The translations under genes and the position numbers were made by a program. Below, piece after piece: positions 54,641-64,000 of a stretch of 64,000 bases of DNA. Each line of letters opens with the position of its first letter. Position 1 is the first letter of the stretch. This stretch comes from Corynebacterium freneyi (GTDB lineage: Bacteria > Actinomycetota > Actinomycetes > Mycobacteriales > Mycobacteriaceae): assembly GCF_030408835.1 (NCBI RefSeq), contig NZ_CP047357.1:2480001-2544000 (forward strand). Direction: 5' to 3'. The notes under the pieces were generated by a model, which was given only the letters and a program-made list of their open reading frames with translations, was not told where the DNA came from and made no database searches.

Positions 54641-55063
54641 TCAGTGGGCCGTCGGATCGTCGCCGAGCTCCTTGAGCACGCCGATGATCCGCTCGCGCAG
54701 ATCGTCGCGCAGCCGGCGGTAACGCTCCACGCCGCGAATGCCGTCGTCGGCGGGATCGCGGATCTCCCAACGCTGCGTGGCGACGTCCGGGGCGACGTGA
54801 TCGGAAACGTCGATGTCGCCGAGCACGACGACGACGTCGGCGCGGTCGGCCAACGACGCGGTCAACTGCAGCGGATCACCGTCGCAGCGGGCCCCGATCT
54901 CGGCGCACGCCAGGCGCGCGTCCTCGTCCACGCCGCGATCGTCCGGGTCGACGTCGATGCCCGCGGAAAAAACCGTCACGGAGGGGGCGACGTGGCGCGT
55001 GAGCCCCTCGGCGATGCGCGACATCCCCATGTTCGATCCGCTGACGTACAAGATCTCCGACAT
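54641..55063 (-). CDS. Low-molecular-weight phosphatase/arsenate-reductase fold protein without catalytic Cys
   Basis: A 140-residue protein aligned with ArsC/LMW-PTP enzymes: SEILYVSGSNMGMSRIAEGL at the start, VFSAGIDVDPDDRGVDEDA in the middle, ADVVVVLGDIDVSDH and WEIRDPADDGIRGVERYRRLRDDLRERI at the end. In active enzymes the loop is C-x5-R; here Ser8 and Met14 replace the cysteine and arginine, so it should not form a phosphoenzyme or reduce arsenate by that route. Possibly a binding or regulatory protein. Confidence 0.75.
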   Translation of the reverse strand: MSEILYVSGSNMGMSRIAEGLTRHVAPSVTVFSAGIDVDPDDRGVDEDARLACAEIGARCDGDPLQLTASLADRADVVVVLGDIDVSDHVAPDVATQRWEIRDPADDGIRGVERYRRLRDDLRERIIGVLKELGDDPTAH

Positions 55064-55150
55064 CTTTACGCACCCTGCCTTCCGCATGATCGGAATATTC
55101 GGATTCCCCGTGCGGGCGCATGTCGCCGCAGCGGTGGCGGCGGAGACGGT

Positions 55151-55183
55151 GCCGGTGCGATGCCGGTGCGATGCCGGTGCGAC
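55151..55183 (+). repeat. Three tandem 11-bp units
   Basis: GCCGGTGCGAT is repeated twice exactly and a third time with one change, in the 218-base gap before the phosphatase-fold gene. Likely prone to slippage. Confidence 0.85.
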
Positions 55184-55281
55184 GACCCCCGGTCGCCCCC
55201 TTCCGTCCGCGCCCCAGCATAGGTGCTTTCGACATGTGCAGCACCCGGAGCAGCCGGCGCGGGGAATCGGGTGCGGGCGAG

Positions 55282-56013
55282 TTACGGCTCCGCGGACCAG
55301 AGGGTGACGATCGACCCGTCTTCGGCGGTGCAGCGCAGCACCTTCTCCGCGACCGGACGGCACCGGTAGGCGTGGCCGGCGGCGTTGACGTCGCGGGCGG
55401 TGCCCAGCAGATCGCCGTCGCCGTCGGCCATGATCAGCGCGCCGGTCAACCGCAGCGCGTCGGCGCACAGGCGCTCGGAGTCGGCTGCGGTGGCGTCACC
55501 GTCGGCACCGGCCTCGAGGGTCACGCCCACGTGGCTGAGGCCGAACCCATTGCCGGTGAGGCACACCAGGACGTCCTCGCCCTCGATCTCGATGACGTCG
55601 CCCTGCACGGCGTAGCCGGTGCGGCCACTGCTGCCCTTGCCGGACTCGGGGGTCGGCGAAGGAGCATCGGCTCCACCAGCACCGGCGTCACCGGCACCGC
55701 CGCCGTCACCGGAATCGCCGTCGGCATCGGCCGCGCCGCCATCGCGTCCCGCCGAGGACCCCGGCGCCGACGATCCGGACGACGAGGAGCCGAAGAAGGT
55801 GGACTCGTAGGCGACCTCCGAAGCGTCGTCGGCGCCGCCGGAGTTCTGCCCCACCGCGGCCCCGACGAAGAACCCGCCGCCGGCGAGCACGAGGGCCCCC
55901 AACACCGCGCCCACGACGGTCCGCGCCGTACGACGCCCGCCGTCAACGCCGTCGGCCGCCGAAATGACTGCGGGCTTCCTGGCGATGATGTTGTCAGAGT
56001 CGTTGTCCGACAT
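55282..56013 (-). CDS. Single-pass membrane protein with acidic Gly/Ser linker, unknown
   Basis: A 243-residue protein: short cytoplasmic part, one helix (VVGAVLGALVLAGGGFFVGAA, about residues 34-54), a long low-complexity Asp/Gly/Ser/Ala linker, and a small C-terminal extracytoplasmic domain with four cysteines (VLVCLTGNG, RLCADALR, YRCRPVAEKVLRC) that could form two disulfides. GGAGGA precedes ATG 56013. I do not recognise the domain; possibly substrate of the Dsb-like system at the window start. Confidence 0.7.
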   Translation of the reverse strand: MSDNDSDNIIARKPAVISAADGVDGGRRTARTVVGAVLGALVLAGGGFFVGAAVGQNSGGADDASEVAYESTFFGSSSSGSSAPGSSAGRDGGAADADGDSGDGGGAGDAGAGGADAPSPTPESGKGSSGRTGYAVQGDVIEIEGEDVLVCLTGNGFGLSHVGVTLEAGADGDATAADSERLCADALRLTGALIMADGDGDLLGTARDVNAAGHAYRCRPVAEKVLRCTAEDGSIVTLWSAEP

Positions 56014-56198
56014 GCGTCCTCCCTGGTTCTCGCGCCGGCGGGGTGGGGTCGTCACCCCACTTGAGCACGCTCCAGCTTACGCCAAAACCAATAACGGAAG
56101 AAACGCAAGTGACGGATGTGACCAACGAAAGCCCTCCCCCGAGCGCACGAAACACCTCCGGCGATCGGGGAAGGGCGGCCGTCGTCAAGCAAAAACGG

Positions 56199-58073
56199 CT
56201 AATCCTTCTCCCAGTACTCCCGCTCGCGGCGCAGCTCCACCGGAGCCTCCGGATCGGTCTCCGCCTCCGGACGCGCCAACTCACTGTTGCGCAACTCGAC
56301 GCGACGGATCTTGCCCGACGCCGTCTTCGGCAGATCGTCCGAGAACTCCAGACGACGCACGCGCTTGAAACCGGCCAGACGCTCGGCGGTGTGCGCCATG
56401 ATCGACTTCGCCGTCTCCAGGTTCTCCTCCGCGCCCGCGGCCAGGCGGACCACGCCCTTCGGCACCGCCAACCGCAGCGGATCCGGCGACGGAATCACCG
56501 CCGCCTCGGCCACCGCCGGATGCTCCAACAGCACCGACTCCAACTCGAACGGCGAAATCCGGTAGTCCGACGCCTTGAACACGTCGTCGATGCGCCCCTC
56601 GAACGTGATGTAGCCGTCCTCGTCACGGATGCCCCGGTCACCCGTGTGATAGTGCCCGCCGAACATCACCGCGCCCGTCTTGTCGGCGTCCTCGTGGTAG
56701 CCCGGCGTCAGGAACAGCGGATGGCCGTCCATGACCACGCAAATCTCGCCGTCATCGACGAGCTCGCCGGTCTCCGGGTCGACCAGCACGATGTCGACGC
56801 CCGGACAGGGCCGCCCCATCGACCCCGGACGCACCGCCTGGCCCGGCGAGTTGCACACCAGCGCCGTCGTCTCCGTCTGCCCGTACCCGTCGCGGATGGT
56901 CACGCCCCAGTCCCGCTCCACGCGGGCGATGACCTCCGGATTCAGCGGCTCGCCGGCGCCGAGGGCCTCGCGGGGCACGCGGGACATGCCCGTCATGTCG
57001 GCCTGGATGAGCATGCGCCACACCGTCGGCGGCGCGCAGAACGTGTCCACGCCGCAACGCTCGAGCTGGCCCATCAACGCGCCGGCCTCGAAGCGGTCCG
57101 TGTTGTAGATGAAGATGCACGCCTCCGCCGACCACGGCGCGAACACCTGCGACCACGAATGCTTCGCCCACCCCGGCTGCGAGATCGACATGTGCACGTC
57201 GCCGGGCTGCACGCCGAGCCAGTACATGGTGGTCAGCGTGCCCACCGGGTAGCTGGCGTGGGTGTGCGCGACCAACTTCGGCTTCGACGTCGTGCCGGAA
57301 GTGAAGTACAGCAGCAGCAGATCATCGGGGCGGGTCGGACCGTCGGCTTCGAATTCGTCGGAGGCGATGTAGGCCTCGTGGAAGTTGAGCACCGGGATGG
57401 CGGGCATGCGGCCGTCGCCGGTCATCGGCTCCTCGTCCTCGTCGGCGGCCAGCAGGATGACGTCGCTGTCCGCGGGAACGTCGGCGAAGCGGTCCAGGTA
57501 GCGGCGGGAGGTGACGGCCATCTTGACCCGCGCGCGCTCCAGACGCTCCGGGGTTTCGGCGGCGGGCAGCTGGATCGACGCGGGGCTGACGACGGCGCCG
57601 AGCTTCATCGCGGCGAGCAGCGTCTCCCACAGCTCGACCTGGTTGTCCAGCATGAGCATGATGCGGTCGCCGCGACCGATGCCGAGGCTGCGCAGGTGGT
57701 TGGCCACGCGGTTGGAGCGGCGGCGCATGAGGTCGAAGGAGTAGATCGCCTCGGAGCCGTCGGGCTCGACGATCCACAGCGCCGGCTCGGGGTTCTGGTA
57801 GGCGATGACGTCGAACCAGTTGAGCGCCCAGTTGAAGTCCTGCAGTTCAGGCCATTCGAAGGCTTCGCGGGCGCCGTCGTAGTCGGTGCGGGTGGCCAGC
57901 AGGGTGTCGCGGGCGGCGCGGAAGGCCTCGCTGTCGCGGGTGTGGCCCGGGGTGCTCAGGCGGTCGTCCTTTTGCTGCGGCGCCTGCACCCGCTTGGGGT
58001 GGCGGGGCTGATGCGGGGCTCCGAAGTGGGCGGTGCGATCGAGGCCGGGGGCGGGGGATGCGGAAGCGTTCAT
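56199..58073 (-). CDS. AMP-dependent acyl-CoA synthetase (MACS/ACS type)
   Basis: Adenylate-forming ligase of 624 residues that activates a carboxylic acid to acyl-CoA. Motifs: YFTSGTTSKPKLVAH (P-loop), GYGQTET, TGDRG, the hinge FKASDYRISPFELE and PKTASGKIRR with the catalytic Lys. A 45-residue basic N-terminal extension precedes the usual start. ATG 58073 has AAGGA at 6 bases. Substrate chain length is uncertain. Confidence 0.9.
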   Translation of the reverse strand: MNASASPAPGLDRTAHFGAPHQPRHPKRVQAPQQKDDRLSTPGHTRDSEAFRAARDTLLATRTDYDGAREAFEWPELQDFNWALNWFDVIAYQNPEPALWIVEPDGSEAIYSFDLMRRRSNRVANHLRSLGIGRGDRIMLMLDNQVELWETLLAAMKLGAVVSPASIQLPAAETPERLERARVKMAVTSRRYLDRFADVPADSDVILLAADEDEEPMTGDGRMPAIPVLNFHEAYIASDEFEADGPTRPDDLLLLYFTSGTTSKPKLVAHTHASYPVGTLTTMYWLGVQPGDVHMSISQPGWAKHSWSQVFAPWSAEACIFIYNTDRFEAGALMGQLERCGVDTFCAPPTVWRMLIQADMTGMSRVPREALGAGEPLNPEVIARVERDWGVTIRDGYGQTETTALVCNSPGQAVRPGSMGRPCPGVDIVLVDPETGELVDDGEICVVMDGHPLFLTPGYHEDADKTGAVMFGGHYHTGDRGIRDEDGYITFEGRIDDVFKASDYRISPFELESVLLEHPAVAEAAVIPSPDPLRLAVPKGVVRLAAGAEENLETAKSIMAHTAERLAGFKRVRRLEFSDDLPKTASGKIRRVELRNSELARPEAETDPEAPVELRREREYWEKD

Positions 58074-58331
58074 GTCGGGTCCTTGAGCGTGAGGCGGTGG
58101 GGCCGGACGCCTTGCCGGACGGTGACCCGCCAACGTGGCGCGGATCACAGGCAGTGCGTGGCGAACAGTATTAGGTGAATCCCCATTAACCGGCAAGGTT
58201 TCGTTCACTGAACTGTTTTCGGGGGTGGACCATCAATTACCGACGAGTGAAAAGTGTCCCAGGTCACACGTTTTTTGCTTTACGACGCCCGCCTCTCGAC
58301 GGGGGTGCCCCACCGTGGCAGACCGAAACGA

Positions 58332-58366
58332 ATGCAGACCGGGACGATCACCGTCCCGGCCTGCAT
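58332..58366 (-). terminator. Terminator hairpin after tRNA-Thr
   Basis: ATGCAG-A-CCGGGACG pairs with CGTCCCGG-C-CTGCAT (one mismatch) immediately downstream of the minus-strand tRNA; the following T tract is weak. Confidence 0.7.
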
Positions 58367-58373
58367 GCTTTGG

Positions 58374-58446
58374 GGCCGGAGACGGGACTTGAACCCGCAA
58401 CCATCCGCTTACAAGGCGGGCGCGCTGCCAATTGCGCCACTCCGGC
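58374..58446 (-). tRNA. tRNA-Thr(UGU)
   Basis: The minus strand folds as a tRNA: acceptor GCCGGAG/CTCCGGC, D-arm GCGC-AATTGGCA-GCGC, anticodon arm CCCGC-CTTGTAA-GCGGA with anticodon TGT, and T-arm GCGGG-TTCAAGT-CCCGT. The 3' CCA is not encoded. It lies 213 bases upstream of, and divergent to, the threonine exporter gene. Confidence 0.93.
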
Positions 58447-58659
58447 ATGAAACGGCATTCTACCCGGTCGCACCATCGCCCCGGGGACGCACCCGCATCC
58501 GCACTTCGCCCACGTCAGCGGGCCGCGGTCACCGCCCCGACCGGGCGGGTGTCTACGGGCGAATGCGCATGTAGACTCCCCGCGACGCGGAACCACCCGC
58601 CACTAAGACGCGACGAGACACGGGGATCCCCACCACGGGACCCCCGGGGACGGAGGAAC

Positions 58660-60261
58660 ATGGCCGAGGACCAGCAGGCGACCACCGCCGCGGCGATCCC
58701 CGGATTCGCCGGAGCGTTCCGCACCAAGGTGCGCAACGCCCTGTTCGGACCCCAGTCGACGGTCGACCTCGTCCAGTCGACCCGCACTCCCCTGCCCCTC
58801 GCCCCGATCGACTACACCGACCCCGACCAGGTCACGTCGGTGCTCGACCTCGCCGCCCAACTCGGCGGGCTGCTGCTGTCCTGCGGCTCCGGCAACTCCG
58901 ACACCGTCCTGCAGATCAAAGCCGTGACCTCGGCCTACGGCCTCACCCGAGTGCAGGTCGACATCACCCTGACGTCCGTGACGGTCTACCACCTCATCGG
59001 CGCCCGCCGAACGCCGGTGACCGCCATGCGCGTCGTCGACGCCCCCTCCGTGGACTTCCACCGACTGCGCAACGTCGACAAGCTGCTCCGCGCCATCCGC
59101 GGCGGCCAGGTCTCCCTCGACGACGCCATCGAACGCGCCGACGCAATCGAAAACGCCCCTCCCCTGTACCGGCTGCGCATCATCTACCTCGGCTGGGCCG
59201 CCATGGCCGCCGCAGTGTCGATCCTGCTCGGCGGCAGCGCCCTCGTCGGGGCGATCGCGGCGGTGGTCACGGCGATCATCGTCGCCACCATCGGCGAACT
59301 CAACGTCCGGGCGTTGCCACCGTTCTTCCAGAACGCCACCGGCGGATTCATCGCCACCTTCATGGCCGCCCTCGCCTACGCGGGGGCGACGTGGGCGGGC
59401 ATCGAGATGCAACCATCGCGCGTCGTCGCCTCCGGCATCATCGTCATGCTCGCCGGCCTCACGCTCGTCCAATCCCTCCAGGACGGCATCACCGGCGCCC
59501 CCGTCACCGGCTCCGCGAGATTCTTCGACACGATGCTGCTCACCGGAGGCATCATCGCCGGCATCGCCATCGGCTTCGAAGTCACCGCCTTCATCGGCAT
59601 CCCCCTACCGCCCATCGGCGCCGCCGCCGACCCCAACTTCACCCAGTCCACCGTCCGCGTGCTGGCCGGAACCGCAGCCAGCGTCGCCTTCGCCCTGGCC
59701 TCCAACGCAGGCGGAAAGGCGCTCGCAGTCTCCGGCGCGACCGCCCTGATGGGCTCGATGCTCTACTACTGGATGCTCCTGCCCGTCGGCGTCCACCCCG
59801 TCGCCGCAGCCGGCGCCGCCGCCACCGCAGTCGGCCTCGCCGGCGGCCTGCTCTCCCGCCGCTCCTCCATTCCCCCGCTGGTCACCGCCATCGCCGGCGT
59901 TACCCCCTTCCTGCCCGGCATGGCCATCTACCGCGGCCTCCACGCCCTGCTCAACGGCCAACCCCTCAACGGCTTCACCGCACTCGCCGCCGCCCTGGCC
60001 ACCGCCACGGCACTGGCCGCCGGCATCGCCCTCGGCGAATGGCTGGCCCGCCAGATGCGCCGCCCGCCGAGCCTGATCCGCCACGGCGACGTCAAACGCC
60101 CGAAGGTCCAGCGCCGTCGCCGCCGCCAAGCCGCCGGCACCGACTCCGCCGACGGCACCGCCAACCCCACCGACCCCCGCACGCGCCTCAGCCGCAGCGC
60201 CCGCGCCAAATTCGGCCGCCGCTACGGACGCGCCCCCGGCGACGACGGCGTCGAGTGGTAA
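58660..60261 (+). CDS. thrE: Threonine/serine exporter ThrE
   Basis: Membrane exporter of threonine and serine, 533 residues. A soluble N-terminal domain (LLLSCGSGNSDTVLQIKAV, VTSAYGLTRVQVDIT, the ThrE domain) is followed by ten helices. The tail is a basic, RRRRRQ-containing disordered segment somewhat longer than in C. glutamicum (489 residues). ATG 58660 has GGAGGA; the open frame extends upstream to 58432 through the tRNA region but is not coding. Confidence 0.93.
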   Translation: MAEDQQATTAAAIPGFAGAFRTKVRNALFGPQSTVDLVQSTRTPLPLAPIDYTDPDQVTSVLDLAAQLGGLLLSCGSGNSDTVLQIKAVTSAYGLTRVQVDITLTSVTVYHLIGARRTPVTAMRVVDAPSVDFHRLRNVDKLLRAIRGGQVSLDDAIERADAIENAPPLYRLRIIYLGWAAMAAAVSILLGGSALVGAIAAVVTAIIVATIGELNVRALPPFFQNATGGFIATFMAALAYAGATWAGIEMQPSRVVASGIIVMLAGLTLVQSLQDGITGAPVTGSARFFDTMLLTGGIIAGIAIGFEVTAFIGIPLPPIGAAADPNFTQSTVRVLAGTAASVAFALASNAGGKALAVSGATALMGSMLYYWMLLPVGVHPVAAAGAAATAVGLAGGLLSRRSSIPPLVTAIAGVTPFLPGMAIYRGLHALLNGQPLNGFTALAAALATATALAAGIALGEWLARQMRRPPSLIRHGDVKRPKVQRRRRRQAAGTDSADGTANPTDPRTRLSRSARAKFGRRYGRAPGDDGVEW

Positions 60262-60359
60262 CACGCCGAACGCGAACCCGACGGACGTCGCAAAGCAACG
60301 AAGCCACGCGAGCCGCAGGCGAGAAACCGCCCGGCTCACCCCGGAAAGCCCACCTTGGT

Positions 60360-60365
60360 ACACTG
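60360..60365 (+). promoter_or_regulatory. Extended -10 promoter for the lysine-tail gene and otsA
   Basis: TTGGTACACT contains a TACACT -10 hexamer with an upstream TGG extension, 105 bases before the GTG at 60470, in otherwise very GC-rich sequence. No clear -35. Confidence 0.45.
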
Positions 60366-60469
60366 GAAGGCCTGTAATGGGGCCACCGGCGAGGCGGACG
60401 ACCGGACCCCGGGGGACGAGCCCGACCCCACCCGAACCATTCGCAGACCGCCACGAGCCAGGAGGATCC

Positions 60470-60829
60470 GTGCCACCCAAGGTCACCGACACCCGCACCG
60501 CCCAGAACGAGGCACTGCACCAGGTCGAGGCCGAAACGGCGGCGGGCGCGCGACGAATCGTCGCGACGTTCTCCGATGACTTCCACGACTGCGTCACCCT
60601 CATGTGCATGCTCGGCGTCGAACCCGAGGGCCTGAACTACAAGAAGGTCCACGAAGAGCACCTCGAGGCCACCGCCCCGAAGACCGCCAAGCGCACCCGC
60701 AAGTCGACGAAGAAGGCCGCCAAGAAGACCACCAAGAAGACGACGGCGAAGAAGACCACGAAGAAGACGACGGCCAAGAAGGCCACCGCCAAAAAGACCA
60801 CCGCCAAGAAGACCGCGAAGAAGGCGTGA
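60470..60829 (+). CDS. Small protein with histone-H1-like lysine-rich tail
   Basis: A 119-residue protein: an N-terminal 65-residue folded part ([44 protein letters not shown]) and a C-terminal tail of repeated K-K-T/A-T-K units, as in bacterial H1-like proteins. The tail suggests non-specific DNA or RNA binding. GTG 60470 is preceded by AGGAGG. It lies 5 bases upstream of otsA. The N-terminal domain is not one I recognise. Confidence 0.75.
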   Translation: MPPKVTDTRTAQNEALHQVEAETAAGARRIVATFSDDFHDCVTLMCMLGVEPEGLNYKKVHEEHLEATAPKTAKRTRKSTKKAAKKTTKKTTAKKTTKKTTAKKATAKKTTAKKTAKKA

Positions 60830-60834
60830 CCCCC

Positions 60835-62330
<1,496 letters not shown>

Positions 62331-62334
<4 letters not shown>

Positions 62335-62828
62335 GGCGGGCCGGACGCGCGATCGCCGTTTTCTGCGTGACGACGGCCACCGCGCTGGGTCTGGCGGCGT
62401 GCGGCGCCGGAGACGGCCCGGGTGAAACCGCCGACGACGGCGTGGGCGGAGACGAGCGGATCGTCGGCAAGCGCTGGCAGGTCACCGAGGTCTACGACGA
62501 CCCGACGCTGCCCCACGGGGTGCCGGAGGGCACCGTGCCGCCGGTGATCGTGTTCGGCCGCGAGTCGTACACCGGCGACGGCGCGTGCGGCTCGTTCCAG
62601 GGCACGCTGACCTGGCGCGACCGCGGCATCGTCCACGTCGGCGAGCCGGAGACCGTGCGCGAGACCGGCTGCGACGCCGCGGCGCGGACCTACGACGAAC
62701 GCCTGCGGGCGCAGCTGCCCGGCGAATTCGTCGTGGGCGCCCCCGACCCCGACCTGCGGATGACCGCCGTCGGCGACTACCCCGCCGGCGAGGCCGCGCC
62801 CGGGTGGGCGGCGGTGTCGAGGGGATAG
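62331..62828 (+). CDS. Lipoprotein between otsA and otsB
   Basis: A 165-residue lipoprotein with lipobox GLAAC (Cys24). The mature part ([46 protein letters not shown]) recalls META/HslJ-type small beta domains, with two further cysteines likely disulfide-bonded. Translationally coupled to otsA by ATGA. Function unknown. Confidence 0.7.
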
Positions 62829-62838
62829 CGGAGCCGGG

Positions 62839-63396
62839 CTACACCGAGGGGCGCTGGCGCCAGCTCTCGCCGGCCGGGGCGTCCTCGCCTGCGGCGACGA
62901 CGTTGGCGTACGACCCGCGATGGTACAGCAGCGGCCGCGAATCCGACCGATGCCCGATCTCGGCGACGGCGCCGACGACGATGAAGTGGTCGCCAGCCTC
63001 GTGGACCGCCTCGATGGTGCAGTCGATCCACGTGGCGCAGTCGCGCAGCAACGGGTTGCCCAGGTCGGAGCGGATCCACTCGCCGTGGGCGAACTTGTCG
63101 GGGCCGCGGCGGCCGAACGCGGCGGACACGTCGCGCTGGTCCTCGGTGAGCACGTTGACCGAAAACCGACCGGTCGCCTCGATGCGGGGCCACGACCGCG
63201 ACGTCTTCATCACCGTGAACAGCACCAGCGGCGGGTTCAGGCTCAGCGAGGAAAACGACTGGCAGGCGAAACCGACCGGTTCGCCGTCGTCGGAGGCGAC
63301 GATGGTCACGCCCGTCGCGAATTCGCCGAACGCCTTGCGGATGGACATCTCGTCGAACGTCTCCATGGGGGCGGGGCGGGGGTCGGTGTGCGTCAT
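62839..63396 (-). CDS. Flavin reductase-like FMN-binding protein
   Basis: A 185-residue split-barrel flavoprotein: RKAFGEFATGVTIVAS, GFACQSFSSLSLNPPLVLF, SRSWPRIEATGRFSVNVL and GDHFIVVGAVAEIG, typical of short-chain flavin reductases that supply FMNH2 to monooxygenases. ATG 63396 is the family-like start. Inserted antisense between the otsA-lipoprotein pair and otsB; partner monooxygenase not in the window. Confidence 0.9.
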   Translation of the reverse strand: MTHTDPRPAPMETFDEMSIRKAFGEFATGVTIVASDDGEPVGFACQSFSSLSLNPPLVLFTVMKTSRSWPRIEATGRFSVNVLTEDQRDVSAAFGRRGPDKFAHGEWIRSDLGNPLLRDCATWIDCTIEAVHEAGDHFIVVGAVAEIGHRSDSRPLLYHRGSYANVVAAGEDAPAGESWRQRPSV

Positions 63397-63466
63397 GGGC
63401 CGCACTTTACCCATGGCCGCCTCCAACCGCGCCGCCGGGGCGGGACCGTTGCGTAGGCTGGGTGAC

Positions 63467-64000
63467 GTGAGCAACAAGTCACCGTCCCAGTCCGCCATCG
63501 ACGCCGTCGCTTCGGCCGACACCGTTTTGGTCGCGCTCGACTTCGACGGCACCCTGGCGGATCTCGGCGACGACCCGATGGCCGTGCGCCCCCGCGAAGG
63601 CAACCTCGAGCTGGTGTCGCGCCTGTCCGCGCTGCCCCGCACCGAGGTGGTCATCCTCTCCGGGCGGCAGCTGCGCGACCTGCGGTACCTGTCCGGGATG
63701 GAACACGTCGCCCGGCTCGTCGGCAGCCACGGCGCCGAACCTCAGGACGGACTGGCCCTGTCGGAGGCGGAGTCCGCGCTGCTCGAGGCCGTCGACCTGC
63801 GGCTGCGCGAAGTCCTCGCCGACGCCGACGACGATCGGGTGTGGGTGGAGCGCAAACCCGCCGCCCGCGTCCTCCACGTGCGGCTGCTGGAGGATGCCGT
63901 GCGCAAGCGCCGCGTCCTCGACCACGCCATGTCCTTCTTCCGCCCCATCAAGGGCGTCCACGTCACGGAGGGCAAGGACATCCTCGAGCTCGCCGTCCTC
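63467..64000 (+). CDS. otsB: Trehalose-6-phosphate phosphatase (3' end outside window)
   Basis: HAD phosphatase completing trehalose synthesis. GTG 63467 starts an open frame to the window end (178 codons): VALDFDGTLADL (nucleophile Asp25, Asp27), VVILSGRQLRDL (motif II) and LVGSHGAEPQDG, all OtsB-like. It directly follows the flavin reductase on the other strand with 70 bases between. Partial. Confidence 0.9.
   Translation, partial: MSNKSPSQSAIDAVASADTVLVALDFDGTLADLGDDPMAVRPREGNLELVSRLSALPRTEVVILSGRQLRDLRYLSGMEHVARLVGSHGAEPQDGLALSEAESALLEAVDLRLREVLADADDDRVWVERKPAARVLHVRLLEDAVRKRRVLDHAMSFFRPIKGVHVTEGKDILELAVL

Noticed and set aside
54641..55063. Functional arsenate reductase
   Set aside because: The catalytic cysteine and arginine of the loop are replaced, and no arsenic-resistance genes are nearby.

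Overview
The window is a GC-rich actinobacterial chromosome segment, most plausibly from a high-GC Corynebacterium. The genus call is an inference from several typical corynebacterial genes and neighbourhoods: purS-purQ-purL beside a mycothiol-type peroxidase, a menaquinone-linked pyruvate oxidoreductase (pqo), the ThrE threonine exporter, otsA-lipoprotein-otsB, a fadA2-fabG4-htdX set as in mycolic-acid bacteria, a DtxR-like iron box, and a probable McbR operator in front of metY.

Layout. 1-1450: the 3' part of a CcdA-like thiol transporter coupled to a membrane-anchored DsbA. 1642-10107: purine genes (purL, purQ, purS, purC) interleaved with a CHAP-like protein, a thiol peroxidase, a deacetylase-like protein and oligopeptidase B. 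10383-14041: fadA2-fabG4-htdX. 14042-22310: accessory region. It holds an iron/siderophore ABC operon with two attached amidotransferase-fold proteins, a low-GC DUF3800 gene, a complete ISL3-family insertion sequence with a perfect 8-bp target duplication, and an EamA transporter. Two degenerate copies of the 3' end of htdX are spaced along it. 22311-24940: AlkZ-like glycosylase, small hydrolase, TipA-like regulator. 24950-38849: a nearly self-sufficient [NiFe]-hydrogenase cluster with Tat small subunit, large subunit, cytochrome b, maturation protease, hypA (two copies), hypB, hypC (two copies), hypD, hypE and hypF. It also contains an orphan large-subunit-like protein and a second DUF3800 gene. 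39111-48586: sodC, purB, metY with a divergent 2-oxoglutarate oxygenase, ktrA/ktrB, an aminotransferase and purD. 48587-49426: about 840 bp with no gene I can support. 49427-64000: HIT protein, two coupled alpha/beta hydrolases, pqo, a DUF4442 protein, a phosphatase-fold protein without its catalytic cysteine, an acyl-CoA synthetase, tRNA-Thr, thrE, a lysine-tailed DNA-binding-like protein, otsA, a lipoprotein, a flavin reductase, and the start of otsB.

How the parts work together. The hydrogenase cluster encodes cofactor assembly (HypCDEF make Fe(CN)2CO, HypAB insert Ni, the protease trims the large subunit) and an exported H2-oxidising enzyme that should pass electrons through cytochrome b to menaquinone. 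Purine genes lie on both sides (purC at 10 kb, purB at 40 kb), which suggests that lipid, iron and hydrogenase genes were inserted into a core purine neighbourhood. The least expected signal is an 11-base word, GCTTGACGACG, found 11 times exactly over both strands, far more than base composition predicts.
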